DNA of 64,000 bases from Leptolinea sp. HRD-7 (GTDB taxonomy: Bacteria; Chloroflexota; Anaerolineae; Anaerolineales; Anaerolineaceae). The translations under genes and the position numbers were made by a program. Below are positions 27,506-36,099 of the stretch, in pieces (position 1 is the stretch's first letter; each line of letters starts with the position of its first letter). The DNA lies in assembly GCA_024363285.1 (NCBI GenBank), contig AP024711.1:148188-212187 (forward strand), read 5' to 3'. The notes below the pieces were generated by a model. It saw nothing but the letters and a program-made list of their open reading frames with translations. It was not told where the DNA came from and ran no database searches.

Positions 27506-28690
27506 TTATTTTGCGCGGTTGCGGGTGGCCACATCGAAGATCACGGCAGCCGTCAACACCAGGCCTCTGATCACATACTGCAATGAAATGCCCGTTCCCA
27601 TCAACTGCATACCGTTCTGCAGTGACATCATTACCAGCGCGCCGATGATGGCACCCATAATTTTGCCAATACCGCCGCCAGCCGACACACCGCCGATGTA
27701 GCAAGCGGCAATGGCGTCCATTTCGAACAGGTTGCCGGCTGTGGTGGTGGCAGATTTCAGGCGTGAAGCGAACAGAATACCGGAAAGCGCCGAAAGCATA
27801 CCCATAGACCCGAACACCAGGTACAGGATACGGCTTACGGAAATACCGCTTAATTCCGCCGCTTCAGGGTTGCCGCCCACAGCATAGATGTGACGTCCGA
27901 CAATGGTTTTGTTTGCCACAAAATCATAGATTCCGGCCACCACAATAACTATTACCAGCGTCCACGAGAAACCCTGATACGATGCCAGGATCCAGGTTAT
28001 GGTTCCCACGAGCGCGGAAATGACCACCAGTTTCATGACGAACATGGAAGTGGGCAGAACTTCAAAGCCGTAGCTCATCTTTTTCTGGCGGCCGCGGATC
28101 TCGTTGTAAATGAAGATTACGATGGCAATCACACCCAGCAGTAGAGAGACTTTGTGAATTCCGGGCAGGAAGGCGTCACCGCCAAAATCAGGGATGAAGC
28201 CATTGCCGATGGCATTGAAGGTAGCATCGGGAATAATGATGGTGCCGGTGGATTCTGTCACCAGCAGGATCAAACCGCGGTACGCCAGCCAACCGGCCAT
28301 TGAGGCAACGAACGCCGGAATCTTCAGGCGAGCCACCATGAAACCGGTCAACAGGCCGGCGCAGATTCCTAAGAAAAGCGTCATGGGGATGACCACCCAG
28401 ACGGGCAGGTTCCATTGTGTCATGGCAATGGCTGCCACAGCGCCCAGGAACCCGGCCAGGAACCCGACAGACAGGTCGATCTGGCGGGCTACAATGACCA
28501 ACATCATACCCACAGCCAGCACGGCAATATAGCCCATCTGGTTAACCAGGTTGCTGATGTTACGGGCAGAAATAAATGTGCCATTGGTCGTGACGGCGAA
28601 GATTGCCATGATCACGAACAGGGCGATATACATACCATATTCGCGGATGTTCTGCGAGAATACTTTCTTTAGATTGGCTCCAAAAGACAT
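27506..28690 (-). CDS. Sugar ABC transporter permease (XylH/GguB/MmsB-like)
   Basis: Inner-membrane permease of the ribose-type class, 394 aa with about ten to twelve hydrophobic segments. Class motifs are present: 'GMMLVIVARQIDLSVG' near residue 62, 'GRHIYAVGGNPEAAELSGI' near 275 and 'DAIAACYIGGVSAGGGIG' near 325. The 394-aa length and the 'RQIDLSVG' variant are typical of XylH/GguB permeases for xylose and related sugars. It follows the ATPase gene by 11 bp and ends the operon. Confidence 0.88.
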   Translation of the reverse strand: MSFGANLKKVFSQNIREYGMYIALFVIMAIFAVTTNGTFISARNISNLVNQMGYIAVLAVGMMLVIVARQIDLSVGFLAGFLGAVAAIAMTQWNLPVWVVIPMTLFLGICAGLLTGFMVARLKIPAFVASMAGWLAYRGLILLVTESTGTIIIPDATFNAIGNGFIPDFGGDAFLPGIHKVSLLLGVIAIVIFIYNEIRGRQKKMSYGFEVLPTSMFVMKLVVISALVGTITWILASYQGFSWTLVIVIVVAGIYDFVANKTIVGRHIYAVGGNPEAAELSGISVSRILYLVFGSMGMLSALSGILFASRLKSATTTAGNLFEMDAIAACYIGGVSAGGGIGKIMGAIIGALVMMSLQNGMQLMGTGISLQYVIRGLVLTAAVIFDVATRNRAK

Positions 28691-28701
28691 GGCGCTCCTC
28701 C

Positions 28702-30222
28702 TTAATCCGTTGCCAGTTTCATGATTTTTTCCTGGGTCGCTTCCGCGATAGGCAACTCACCTGTGATTTTTCCGGAGGAAAGGACATAGATGCGGTCACT
28801 CATTCCCAGTACTTCCAACAATTCAGACGAAATCATTATGATGCTCATACCCTGCTTGACCAGCCGGGTAATGATGGTGTAGATCTCATATTTCGCGCCA
28901 ACATCGATACCGCGCGTGGGTTCATCGAGGATGAGGATGTTCGGTTTGACGAACAGCCACTTTCCCAGAGAAACCTTCTGCTGGTTGCCGCCGCTCAAGT
29001 TCCCCACTTTCTGTTCCACCGTGGGTGTCTTGATGTTCAGGTCATTGCGGTAACCGGTGGCCACTTTCACTTCGGCATTGTTATCTACCACACCGTTGTT
29101 GGCGATCTCCCGCAGGTTGGCCAGTGAGATGTTCTGTTTCACATCCTGTATCAGAATTAGTCCGTCTGTTTTGCGGTCTTCCGTCACGTAGGCGATCTTG
29201 GCATCGATCGCCTGTTTCGGGTTATGGAAAACACGTTTCTTTCCATTTACATACAGCTCGCCGGTGATCTGATAATGATCGGGGTTGCCGAAAATGCTCA
29301 ACGCGAGTTCGGTACGTCCAGAGCCCATCAGACCGGCAAAGCCCACCACCTCACCCTTCTTCAATTTAAAGTTCACGTCCTTTAAAATGGTTCGTCCAAG
29401 GGTGGGATCATACGCCGTCCAATTACGCACTTCCAGAACAACATCTTCAGATGGTTTATGGTCTTTGGGGGGATAAACATTATTAATTTCTCGGCCGACC
29501 ATGTGCTTGATCAAAACACTCTCGCTTACTTCGCCTTTTCTGGCATCGAGCGTGCAGATCGTTTTACCATCTCGCAGCACGGTGACGGTATCCGCGATGC
29601 TGATCACTTCTTTTAATTTATGAGAAATAAGCACACAGGTCACCCCGTGCTGCTTGAGTTCGCGAAGGAGTTTGAACAGGTTTTCGCAGTCATCCTCGTT
29701 CAAGGCTGAAGTAGGCTCATCGAGGATCAGCAATTTGACATTCTTGCTCAGGGCTTTGGCAATTTCAACGAGCTGTTGTTTTCCCACTCCCAGGTCTTTC
29801 ACTTTGGTAGCCGGGTTTACATCCAGGCGCACGCGTTTTAGCATGTCGCCAGCCTGTTTAATAGTTTCGTCCCAGTCAATTACAGTCCCATTGCCGATCT
29901 CATGACCGAGGAAAATGTTCTCGTACACGGTCATTTCCGGAACAAGGGCCATTTCCTGATAGATGATGGCGATTCCGGCCTTTTCACTATCGGCAATACC
30001 ACCGAATTTCTGTTCTTTTCCATTGAAGAGAATCTCGCCGGTGTAGGTACCGTACGGATAAACTCCACTCAACACTTTCATCAAAGTTGATTTTCCGGCG
30101 CCATTCTCACCGACAAGGCAGTGAATTTCATTTTCAGCCACCTGAAAACTTACATTACTTAACGCCTTTACGCCCGGAAATTCTTTGGATATTTCTTTCA
30201 TTTCCAGAATTGGAGTGGTCAT
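28702..30222 (-). CDS. Sugar ABC transporter ATP-binding protein with two ABC domains (XylG/GguA/MmsA-like)
   Basis: Cytoplasmic ATPase of about 506 aa. Domain 1: Walker A GENGAGKST near residue 38, signature-like 'DLGVGKQQLVEIAKAL' and Walker B 'LLILDEPTSAL'. Domain 2: 'GFAGLMGSGRTEL', signature LSGGNQQK, Walker B 'ILILDEPTRGIDVGAKYEIY'. The phrase 'GVYPYGTYTGEILFNGKE' is typical of XylG/GguA proteins. Start at 30222 (MTTPIL) is preferred, with GGAGC upstream; the longer frame to 30273 runs back into the intercistronic hairpin. Its partners are the permease downstream and the binding protein upstream. Confidence 0.9.
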   Translation of the reverse strand: MTTPILEMKEISKEFPGVKALSNVSFQVAENEIHCLVGENGAGKSTLMKVLSGVYPYGTYTGEILFNGKEQKFGGIADSEKAGIAIIYQEMALVPEMTVYENIFLGHEIGNGTVIDWDETIKQAGDMLKRVRLDVNPATKVKDLGVGKQQLVEIAKALSKNVKLLILDEPTSALNEDDCENLFKLLRELKQHGVTCVLISHKLKEVISIADTVTVLRDGKTICTLDARKGEVSESVLIKHMVGREINNVYPPKDHKPSEDVVLEVRNWTAYDPTLGRTILKDVNFKLKKGEVVGFAGLMGSGRTELALSIFGNPDHYQITGELYVNGKKRVFHNPKQAIDAKIAYVTEDRKTDGLILIQDVKQNISLANLREIANNGVVDNNAEVKVATGYRNDLNIKTPTVEQKVGNLSGGNQQKVSLGKWLFVKPNILILDEPTRGIDVGAKYEIYTIITRLVKQGMSIIMISSELLEVLGMSDRIYVLSSGKITGELPIAEATQEKIMKLATD

Positions 30223-30254
30223 AGGTGCTCCAGTGTTACGCTTAAAGAAAGAAC

Positions 30255-30288
30255 AAGGATGGTGACAGCCCAAGCCGTCACCATCCTT
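30255..30288 (-). terminator. Intercistronic hairpin between binding-protein and ATPase genes
   Basis: Perfect 12-bp stem AAGGATGGTGAC (30255-30266)/GTCACCATCCTT (30277-30288) with a 10-base loop, just beyond the binding-protein stop. Same position as the hairpin in the first sugar operon; likely lowers expression of the membrane genes relative to the receptor. Confidence 0.65.
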
Positions 30289-30303
30289 TCAATTCAAAAA
30301 AGA

Positions 30304-31482
30304 TTACTGAATGCCGGTGAAATCAGAAGCATTGTAGTAACCGGAATCAATGAGGGCGGCTTTGACGTTCTCTTTGGTCACGGTCACAACTTCGGATTCG
30401 GTGGCGGGAACATCGATTTTGCCGTTGTTCTCTTTACCGGGGGCGGAGGGAGTCTCACCCTTCAGGAATGCGACGGCGGTGGTGATGGCGTCGTTGACCA
30501 GGGTGCGGACGTCTTTGAACACGGTCATGGACTGTTTGCCATCGATCACGTACTGAACAGAGGCTTTCTCGGCATCCTGCCCGGTGACATAGTAGGATTT
30601 CACATCTTTGTCAGCCGCGAAGGTGTCGGCAATGGAGCGCGCGGTGCCATCGTTCGGCGCCAGAATGAACACATCGCCCTTGTCCTCGGCTTTCGCTGCC
30701 GTCAGGTTCTGTTCCGCCAGGGTCTTGGCAACAGCAAAGTCCCAGTTCGTCGTGATCTGTCCTATGATCTTGGCCTGTTCGTCACGGGTCAGTTCGGCTT
30801 TGCCCTGCAGGGCTACGGCTTCACTGGAGTTCTTGATCACAAAGGTGCCATCTGCCACTTTCGGCTGCAGTACTGACCACGCGCCGGAGAAGAACACGAA
30901 CGCGTTGTTATCGGAGGCAGCTCCAGCGTACAGGTACAACGGCAGACCCTTGCCGGAACCGGCTTTGTCTACCAGGAACTGCCCCTGGGCTTTTCCAACG
31001 TTGAAGCTGTTGAACGTCGCGAAGAAATCAACGGCATCGGTGTTGGTGATCAGACGGTCGTATGCAATGACTTTGACGCCGGCGGCTTTCGCTTTTTCAG
31101 CGGCGGCAGCGGCAGCTTTTCCATCCTGCGGGCAGATGATCAGTACTTTGATGCCTTTGGCGATCAATGCTTCAACGTTCGCGGCTTCTTTGGCGGAGTC
31201 ACCCTGGCTGAACAGGATCTCCGCTTCGTATCCGGCGGCTTTCAGGGCATCTTTGAATCGGGTCTCGTCCTGTACCCAGCGCGGTTCGTCTTTGGTGGGC
31301 AGTACGATACCTACGGCTAACTGACCGGCAGGTGCCGCGGCTTCCGCTTTGGCGGGTTCAGCGGCAGCCGCTTCCGCTTTGGCAGGTTCCGCGGCGGGGG
31401 CAGCTGTGGGTGCGGCACAGGCTGAAAGGACAAACGTCAGCATAATTACTACGCTTATAAAAGGTAGCAACTTTTTGAACAT
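30304..31482 (-). CDS. Sugar-binding lipoprotein (ChvE/XylF-like)
   Basis: Extracytoplasmic receptor of 392 aa. The signal ends in a lipobox LSAC near residues 19-22, then an Ala/Glu/Pro/Lys linker with two EPAKAEAAA units to about residue 50. The ligand domain has 'VGIVLPTKDEPRW', 'IICPQDGKAAAAAAEKAKAAGVKVIAYDRLI' region, 'YVTGQDAEKASVQYVIDGKQSMTVFKD', the pattern of ChvE and XylF receptors for xylose, arabinose, glucose or galactose. GGAGGAAG precedes the ATG. It follows a ROK regulator gene on the same strand. The sugar cannot be told from sequence; a second aldose importer beside the arabinose set is likely. Confidence 0.9.
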   Translation of the reverse strand: MFKKLLPFISVVIMLTFVLSACAAPTAAPAAEPAKAEAAAAEPAKAEAAAPAGQLAVGIVLPTKDEPRWVQDETRFKDALKAAGYEAEILFSQGDSAKEAANVEALIAKGIKVLIICPQDGKAAAAAAEKAKAAGVKVIAYDRLITNTDAVDFFATFNSFNVGKAQGQFLVDKAGSGKGLPLYLYAGAASDNNAFVFFSGAWSVLQPKVADGTFVIKNSSEAVALQGKAELTRDEQAKIIGQITTNWDFAVAKTLAEQNLTAAKAEDKGDVFILAPNDGTARSIADTFAADKDVKSYYVTGQDAEKASVQYVIDGKQSMTVFKDVRTLVNDAITTAVAFLKGETPSAPGKENNGKIDVPATESEVVTVTKENVKAALIDSGYYNASDFTGIQ

Positions 31483-31569
31483 GATCTTCCTCCAAAATTT
31501 TGAACAATTTGATGGTCCGACGGGACTTAAAGCAACTGCAACAGCGAAACTACATTTACTGCGTTTCCT

Positions 31570-31591
31570 TTGAAAACCACCTCCTTTTCAA
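31570..31591 (-). promoter_or_regulatory. Inverted repeat upstream of the second sugar operon
   Basis: Perfect arms TTGAAAA/TTTTCAA around CCACCTCC in the 115-bp gap between the ROK gene and the binding-protein gene. Candidate operator for the ROK regulator, or a hairpin. Confidence 0.35.
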
Positions 31592-31597
31592 GAAAAG

Positions 31598-32962
31598 CTA
31601 TCCATTGATTACCGCGTTCTGTTCCATATCACGTAATGAATTGTAGATACTCGTCTCATTGAACGCGTTGGTAATCACCAGTGTTGCCGCGCCGATAGCC
31701 ACAGCATTACTACCCAGTTCGCCGATCACCAGATTATCCGTACGCGTGTTGAACCCCACGGTACGTTCCATTAATGATTGACGAGCCGGATCCAACAGCA
31801 TTTGACCGGCATCCGCCAGATCGCCACCGAGGATGAGCAGACCGGGATTGACAAGGTTGATGATATTGGCCAGACCAATACCCAGGTACCATCCGGCTGT
31901 GGTGATGATCTTTTCACACTCGCGGTTACCCTCGCGGGCGGCTTTCACCACACCTTTAACATCCAGCTCATCCAGACGTCCGGCCCAATTAGGGTCATTC
32001 GCTAACGCGCGGCGACCGTCTGAAAGGATTCCCTGAATGCCAATATAGCTTTCCAGACAACCCCGGTTACCGCAGCGGCAACTTCGACCGTCTGCTTCGA
32101 TAGTGGTATGGCCGATCTCTCCGGCTGTACCGCTGAATCCCCGGTAAACGACACCATTGATGATCAACCCGGAGCCCACACCGGTCCCCAGCTTGATGTA
32201 GACCAGATTCTCATACCCCAGGCCGCAACCCCACCACTGTTCCGCGATGGCAGCCGCGTTGGCATCATTTTCAAAATACACCGGCACATCTTTATACACA
32301 TCGCGGATGGCGCCGATGCAGCGTACGTCTTTCCATGCCGGCATGTAATGAGTAACAAATGAGCCGGTTTTCTCATCTTCCAACGGCGCGGGAAGCGTGA
32401 AGCCGATGCCTAAAAGGTCACTTTCAACCAATCCGGCTTCATCCATGATCTTGATGATCGCGTCATGGATCACCTGCAGCGATTCGGCCGGTTTGGAGAG
32501 TACATCCATGTGGCAGGAGAATCGCTTTTTCACTTCGCCTTTAAGGTTCATGATGATGATGGTAATATGGGTGGCGCCCATATCAACACCCATGATCATG
32601 CGGGCCTCATAGTTGAATTCCAACACCACGGGTTTACGCCCGCCGGACGACATTCCAATACCGCCCTCGCGTACAAACCCGCTGGAGATGAGGATGTTCA
32701 CCAGTGACGATACCGTGGGAGCGCTAAGACGGGTAAGGTTGATGATCTCGGCGCGGGTGATGGAACCCCGGTCACGGATGAGGTTGAGTGTGAGGCTCAG
32801 GTTATGGGCGCGAACAGCCGACGTGGATGAAATTTCGGATTTCATCATCGACATGTAGGGGTATTCGATGAGCGGAGAGATGTCATTCATTAGGTTGCGG
32901 TTATGGGGGTATTTTTCAGGTTGTTTAATAAGTAGTTTTTTTAAGTCCTTTATAAAGGACAT
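31598..32962 (-). CDS. ROK-family transcriptional regulator (XylR/NagC-like)
   Basis: Repressor/sugar-sensor of up to 454 aa. An N-terminal winged helix-turn-helix ('RGSITRAEIINLTRLSAPTVSSLVNILISSG', about residues 65-96) precedes a ROK kinase-like domain with 'MGVDMGATHITI', 'VYFENDANAAAIAEQWWGCG', 'GTGVGSGLIINGVVYRG' and the zinc site 'GHTTIEADGRSCRCGNRGCLESYIG'. The start is uncertain: the frame opens at 32962, but family comparison suggests MKSEISS (near 32845). A promoter predicted just upstream would make the 32962 start leaderless. The adjacent sugar operon in the same direction is the probable target. Confidence 0.85.
   Translation of the reverse strand: MSFIKDLKKLLIKQPEKYPHNRNLMNDISPLIEYPYMSMMKSEISSTSAVRAHNLSLTLNLIRDRGSITRAEIINLTRLSAPTVSSLVNILISSGFVREGGIGMSSGGRKPVVLEFNYEARMIMGVDMGATHITIIIMNLKGEVKKRFSCHMDVLSKPAESLQVIHDAIIKIMDEAGLVESDLLGIGFTLPAPLEDEKTGSFVTHYMPAWKDVRCIGAIRDVYKDVPVYFENDANAAAIAEQWWGCGLGYENLVYIKLGTGVGSGLIINGVVYRGFSGTAGEIGHTTIEADGRSCRCGNRGCLESYIGIQGILSDGRRALANDPNWAGRLDELDVKGVVKAAREGNRECEKIITTAGWYLGIGLANIINLVNPGLLILGGDLADAGQMLLDPARQSLMERTVGFNTRTDNLVIGELGSNAVAIGAATLVITNAFNETSIYNSLRDMEQNAVING
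32945..32960 (-). promoter_or_regulatory. Perfect 16-bp palindrome at the start of the ROK gene
   Basis: GTCCTTTATAAAGGAC lies right after the predicted transcription start of the ROK gene and overlaps the first possible codons. It is a good candidate autoregulatory operator and argues that translation begins further downstream. Confidence 0.5.
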
Positions 32963-32970
32963 TAATAAAG

Positions 32971-32999
32971 AGTTTAAACGTTTCAGAAAGCAATGTCAA
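32971..32999 (-). promoter_or_regulatory. Promoter of the ROK regulator gene
   Basis: Minus strand TTGACA (32999-32994), 17-bp spacer, TAAACT (32976-32971). Confidence 0.55.
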
Positions 33000-33107
33000 T
33001 AGAAATCTTCGTTGGAATATTGCACGAAAAAAGCATGACAAATGACACTATCCTGTTCGAGACAGGCATTTTCAACTTGATTTGTTTGGGTTGCGCGATT
33101 ATCGTGA

Positions 33108-33500
33108 TTATTCACCCTGTTTTGGACGATTGTAGTCATCCTCGTAACGGGTGATATCTTCCTGTTTCCAGTTGCCAAATGCCACTTCGAGCACCCGAGT
33201 ACGTGTGCCAGAACTGGTGAGGCGGTGTTTGGTATTGGGTGGGATCCAGAATTCTTCTCCGGCATGCGCCCGTGTGATGGTCTCACCCACCTGTATGATG
33301 GCATTGTCATCCAGTGCCACCCAGAGTTCGGCGCGGTTGGCATGGCTTTGCAGGCTCAGCCGGTGATCCGGTTCGACCACAATGTAGGTGACAGTGCATT
33401 CTTCGTTATAGGCATATTGTTTTTGCTGTCCCCATGGGCGGTGGGTCCACTGGATCTCGGGTTTTTCTGCCGGTATAGGTTTGGGCTGATTATTGGTCAA
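33108..33500 (-). CDS. Cupin protein, C-terminal domain of type II mannose-6-phosphate isomerase
   Basis: 130-aa single-domain cupin. It carries 'HRPWGQQKQY' (RPWG as in ManC/AlgA C-terminal domains), 'LSLQSHANRAELWVAL' with the metal-binding histidine and glutamate region near 52-62, 'GEEFWIPPNTKHRLTS' near 86-96, and 'EDITRYEDDYNR' at the end. Predicted role is sugar-phosphate isomerisation or binding; the nucleotidyltransferase half of ManC is absent. The start is TTG with AAGGAT upstream. Stands alone between the ROK gene and a REP-rich region. Confidence 0.75.
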   Translation of the reverse strand: MTNNQPKPIPAEKPEIQWTHRPWGQQKQYAYNEECTVTYIVVEPDHRLSLQSHANRAELWVALDDNAIIQVGETITRAHAGEEFWIPPNTKHRLTSSGTRTRVLEVAFGNWKQEDITRYEDDYNRPKQGE

Positions 33501-33629
33501 GGGAGTTATCCTTTCACGATAACGGGTAAGGAGGAACGGGATAACGGGATGATCACGGTTCTAACACAATGGATAAAAGTATTGTATAACAACCGTCAAG
33601 TATGCGGGAGCAATCAATAATAACAATCC

Positions 33630-34013
33630 GTAGGGGCGGATCGCATCCGCCCAATGTCTGTCGCGACTTTATCTGCCCACGGCCTTGTGCAGCAACCATC
33701 CATTCCACAGAAATCGTTCAAATCCATGTCCAGGGCAGAATTCCAATCCATCCGTAGGGGCGGATGGCATCCGCCCAATACCAGGTGCGGCGACCTTCCA
33801 TTCAACGAAATCTATACATCATTGCCAGGTTGAACATGGCGATTTGCTCATCCATCGGATATGTCCTCCTTAATGCCTGGGCGTATGCAATCCGCCCCTA
33901 CGCACAACCGGATTTGTTGATATCCCCATTCGTGCCCACAGCCAGGTGCGGCAACCGTCACATCCACAGGAATCCTCCCGGACTTTATCCGGGCGGACTC
34001 GGTCCGCCCCTAC
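33630..34013. repeat. REP hairpins upstream of the RAYT transposase
   Basis: Four short palindromic units: two in direct orientation at 33630-33652 and 33754-33776 (arms GGGCGGAT/ATCCGCCC after GTAG) and two ending in CCGCCCCTAC at about 33878-33902 and 33991-34013. No gene is seen in 33501-34044. Confidence 0.8.
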
Positions 34014-34044
34014 GCAACAATTGAAAATTTTGTAAAATCATGTC

Positions 34045-34551
34045 ATGGCCGAACTTCAAAACCGCAAACCAACTCGCCTGTCCGGTTTCAATTACGCCAA
34101 TTCAGGGGGATATTTCATCACTCTTGTCACTCATGAACGGAAAAAAATATTCGGTAATATCGTCAACGGCGAAATGGTGACCAATGCCATTGGCCGGATT
34201 GTGTCTGATGAATGGGTTCGATCGGTCGAAATTCGCCCCGAGATCGAGTTGGATCATTGGTGCGTCATGCCCAATCATTTCCACGCCATCATCATAATGA
34301 AAGAATCGTATTCCCATCCCCAAGGGGGAACATTTCAAAGAACTCCAGATTCATTGGGTTCAATTGTTGCCGGATTCAAGGGTTCAGTAACAAGAAAGGT
34401 CAATGAAATCAATGGTTCACATGGTTTTCCGGTCTGGCAAAGGAATTATTATGACCATATCATCCGTGATGATGAGGATTTAAATCGTATTCGGGAATAT
34501 ATCATCAACAACCCGTCAAAATGGGAATTGGATAAGGAATATTTGGATTGA
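34045..34551 (+). CDS. REP-associated tyrosine transposase (RAYT, IS200-like Y1 family)
   Basis: Single-strand-specific HUH endonuclease of 168 aa. Motif HUH appears as 'DHWCVMPNHFHAIIIM' near residues 72-87; the probable nucleophile is a tyrosine in 'VWQRNYYDHIIRD' near 133-140; the C-terminal 'RIREYIINNPSKWELD' is typical of RAYTs. The N-terminal 'GGYFITLVTHERKKIFG' is also family-typical. Unlike insertion-sequence TnpA, it stands alone among REP hairpins on both sides, which marks it as the enzyme that acts on these REPs. The frame is intact. Confidence 0.9.
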   Translation: MAELQNRKPTRLSGFNYANSGGYFITLVTHERKKIFGNIVNGEMVTNAIGRIVSDEWVRSVEIRPEIELDHWCVMPNHFHAIIIMKESYSHPQGGTFQRTPDSLGSIVAGFKGSVTRKVNEINGSHGFPVWQRNYYDHIIRDDEDLNRIREYIINNPSKWELDKEYLD

Positions 34552-34554
34552 TCC

Positions 34555-34981
34555 TTCGTAGGGGCGGATGGTACCTGTACTGGATGTATTCTTCCAGTAT
34601 CCGCCCCAGATATGTCGCGGCAACCTTCACATGCACATGAATCGACCCCATCCGTGTTCGGGGTGGACGCGGTCCACCCCTACGAAATACATTAATAATC
34701 CTCCGTAAAGGCGGATGGTACCTGTACTGGATGTATTCTTCCAGTATCCGCCCCATGCGTGTCGTGGCAACCTTCCCATCCATTCGTATCGTTCCCATCC
34801 GTGCTCGGGGTGGATGCGATCCACCCCTACTCTGTACATTAGTCATCCACCGTAGGTGGCGGATGGTACCTGTACTGGATGTATTCTTCCAGTATCCGCC
34901 TCGGGTAAAATGCGGCAACCTACTCGTCCGCAAGAATCGTTCCCATCCATGTTCGGGGTGGATGCGATCCACCCCTACGAA
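34555..34981. repeat. Three tandem 147-bp REP-pair units downstream of RAYT
   Basis: The element GCGGAT recurs at 34564, 34711 and 34859 (periods 147 and 148). Each unit pairs a split hairpin (GCGGATGG... with ...TATCCGCC, carrying an internal CTGGATGTATTCTTCCAG stem) with an inverted hairpin of GGGGTGGA/TCCACCCC arms that ends CTACGAA. This is a BIME-like layout. No gene in 34552-35030. Confidence 0.85.
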
Positions 34982-35030
34982 CAAATATTTAACATGAACG
35001 CATTACAATTACCCGCAGGAGACTTTCACC

Positions 35031-35510
35031 ATGGCACTTTCATCATCCGCGCAAAAAGTTCAAGACTTCCTTTCCGCTTCAGGCTACGCGCATACTGTGG
35101 TGGAGCACAACCAATCCACCCGCACCTCGGAAGAAGCCGCGGCGGCCATCGGCTGCACCGTGGCACAGATCGCCAAATCGCTGGTTTTCATCACCCGCCG
35201 CAGCAAAAAGCCGGTGATGGTCATCGCGTCTGGCCCTAACCGCGTGAGCACCAAACGTATGGCCGAAACCCTCGGCGAACCCATTGACCGCGCCGACCCC
35301 GATTTCGTCCGCCAGGTGACCGGGTACGCCATCGGCGGTATTCCCCCGGTGGGCCACGCCCAACCGCTGGACACCTATATAGATGAAGACCTGCTTGCGT
35401 TCACGGATATCTGGGCGGCGGCCGGCGCCCCCACCGCTGTCTTCAAGTTGACCCCCGCCGAGCTGGTCAAAATGACCGGCGGTACCGTGATGAAGGTTAA
35501 AGAGGAATAA
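35031..35510 (+). CDS. YbaK-type aminoacyl-tRNA deacylase (Cys-tRNA(Pro) editing family)
   Basis: 159-aa protein of the YbaK/EbsC branch of the ProX/INS superfamily, which hydrolyses mischarged tRNA. Seen: 'EEAAAAIGCTVAQIAKSLVF' with the conserved lysine near 46-51, 'VMVIASGPNRVSTKRMAE' near 62-79, and the 'GYAIGGIPPVGH' loop near 100-111. Stand-alone domain, not fused to prolyl-tRNA synthetase. An AGGAG box precedes the ATG. The exact amino-acid specificity is not certain. Confidence 0.88.
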   Translation: MALSSSAQKVQDFLSASGYAHTVVEHNQSTRTSEEAAAAIGCTVAQIAKSLVFITRRSKKPVMVIASGPNRVSTKRMAETLGEPIDRADPDFVRQVTGYAIGGIPPVGHAQPLDTYIDEDLLAFTDIWAAAGAPTAVFKLTPAELVKMTGGTVMKVKEE

Positions 35511-35571
35511 CCTCTCCCTTTGCGGTAAAATGGGACAAATTTGAACCGATTCCCCTACCGGAGGGTTTAGC

Positions 35572-35979
35572 ATGTCTTATCGCCGTCTTTCCTTAATTAC
35601 CTGTCTGGCTCTCACCGCCGGGCTGCTTTCCGCCTGCTCCGGCGCTGCTGGCGCCGCGGCCGCCGGCCCTGAAAAAGCCGTTGAAACCTACCTCACCGCT
35701 CTGGTCAATCAGGACGCCAACCGCCTGACCACCGCCTCATGCAAGTCCTGGGAAGAAAAAGCCAAACTGGAACTCGATTCCTTCCAGGCGGTCAAAGCCA
35801 AACTCGACGGACTGGTCTGCACCAAAGCCGGTGACGTTGACGGCGGGGTCAAAGTGACCTGCACCGGCAAGATCGTGGCCACCTACGGTAACGAAAATCA
35901 GGAAATCCCGCTGGACCGCCGTCCCTACCTGGTTTCACAGGAAGGCGGCGAATGGCGTATGTGCGGCTATACGAAGTAA
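35572..35979 (+). CDS. Small exported lipoprotein of unknown function
   Basis: 135-aa protein with a lipoprotein signal (lipobox LSAC near residues 19-22), an Ala/Gly spacer, then a compact domain with three further cysteines (about 58, 84 and 97) and one in 'MCGYTK' at the C-terminus. The region 'AVETYLTALVNQDANRL' resembles the helix start of NTF2-like or DUF4878-like lipoproteins. A GGAGG box precedes the ATG. Its TAA overlaps the ATG of the following microprotein, so it is coupled to the MBOAT genes and may act with them at the membrane. Confidence 0.7.
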   Translation: MSYRRLSLITCLALTAGLLSACSGAAGAAAAGPEKAVETYLTALVNQDANRLTTASCKSWEEKAKLELDSFQAVKAKLDGLVCTKAGDVDGGVKVTCTGKIVATYGNENQEIPLDRRPYLVSQEGGEWRMCGYTK

Positions 35980-36095
35980 TGAACCGCCTCTTCAATAAAG
36001 AAAATGCCCTGGCTCTCGCCCTGGCGCTGATGTTGATCGCGCTGCTGGTGTTCACTGCCGAATCCACCCCGCTGTGGATCTATCAGGGGTTCTAG
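35979..36095 (+). CDS. 38-aa DltX-like membrane microprotein
   Basis: Start ATG overlaps the lipoprotein TAA by one base and the stop lies 4 bases before the MBOAT start, so it is inside a tightly packed operon. The protein begins MNRLFNKENA, has one hydrophobic helix (residues 9-26) and ends STPLWIYQGF. DltX, the small partner of the DltB MBOAT acyltransferase, is likewise a single-helix microprotein with a conserved C-terminal Phe-Ile-Tyr-Asn-x-Phe-type motif. The Ile-Tyr-x-x-Phe terminus here fits. I infer a DltX-like partner of the next gene; DltA and DltC are not nearby. Confidence 0.65.
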   Translation: MNRLFNKENALALALALMLIALLVFTAESTPLWIYQGF

Positions 36096-36099
36096 TTCC

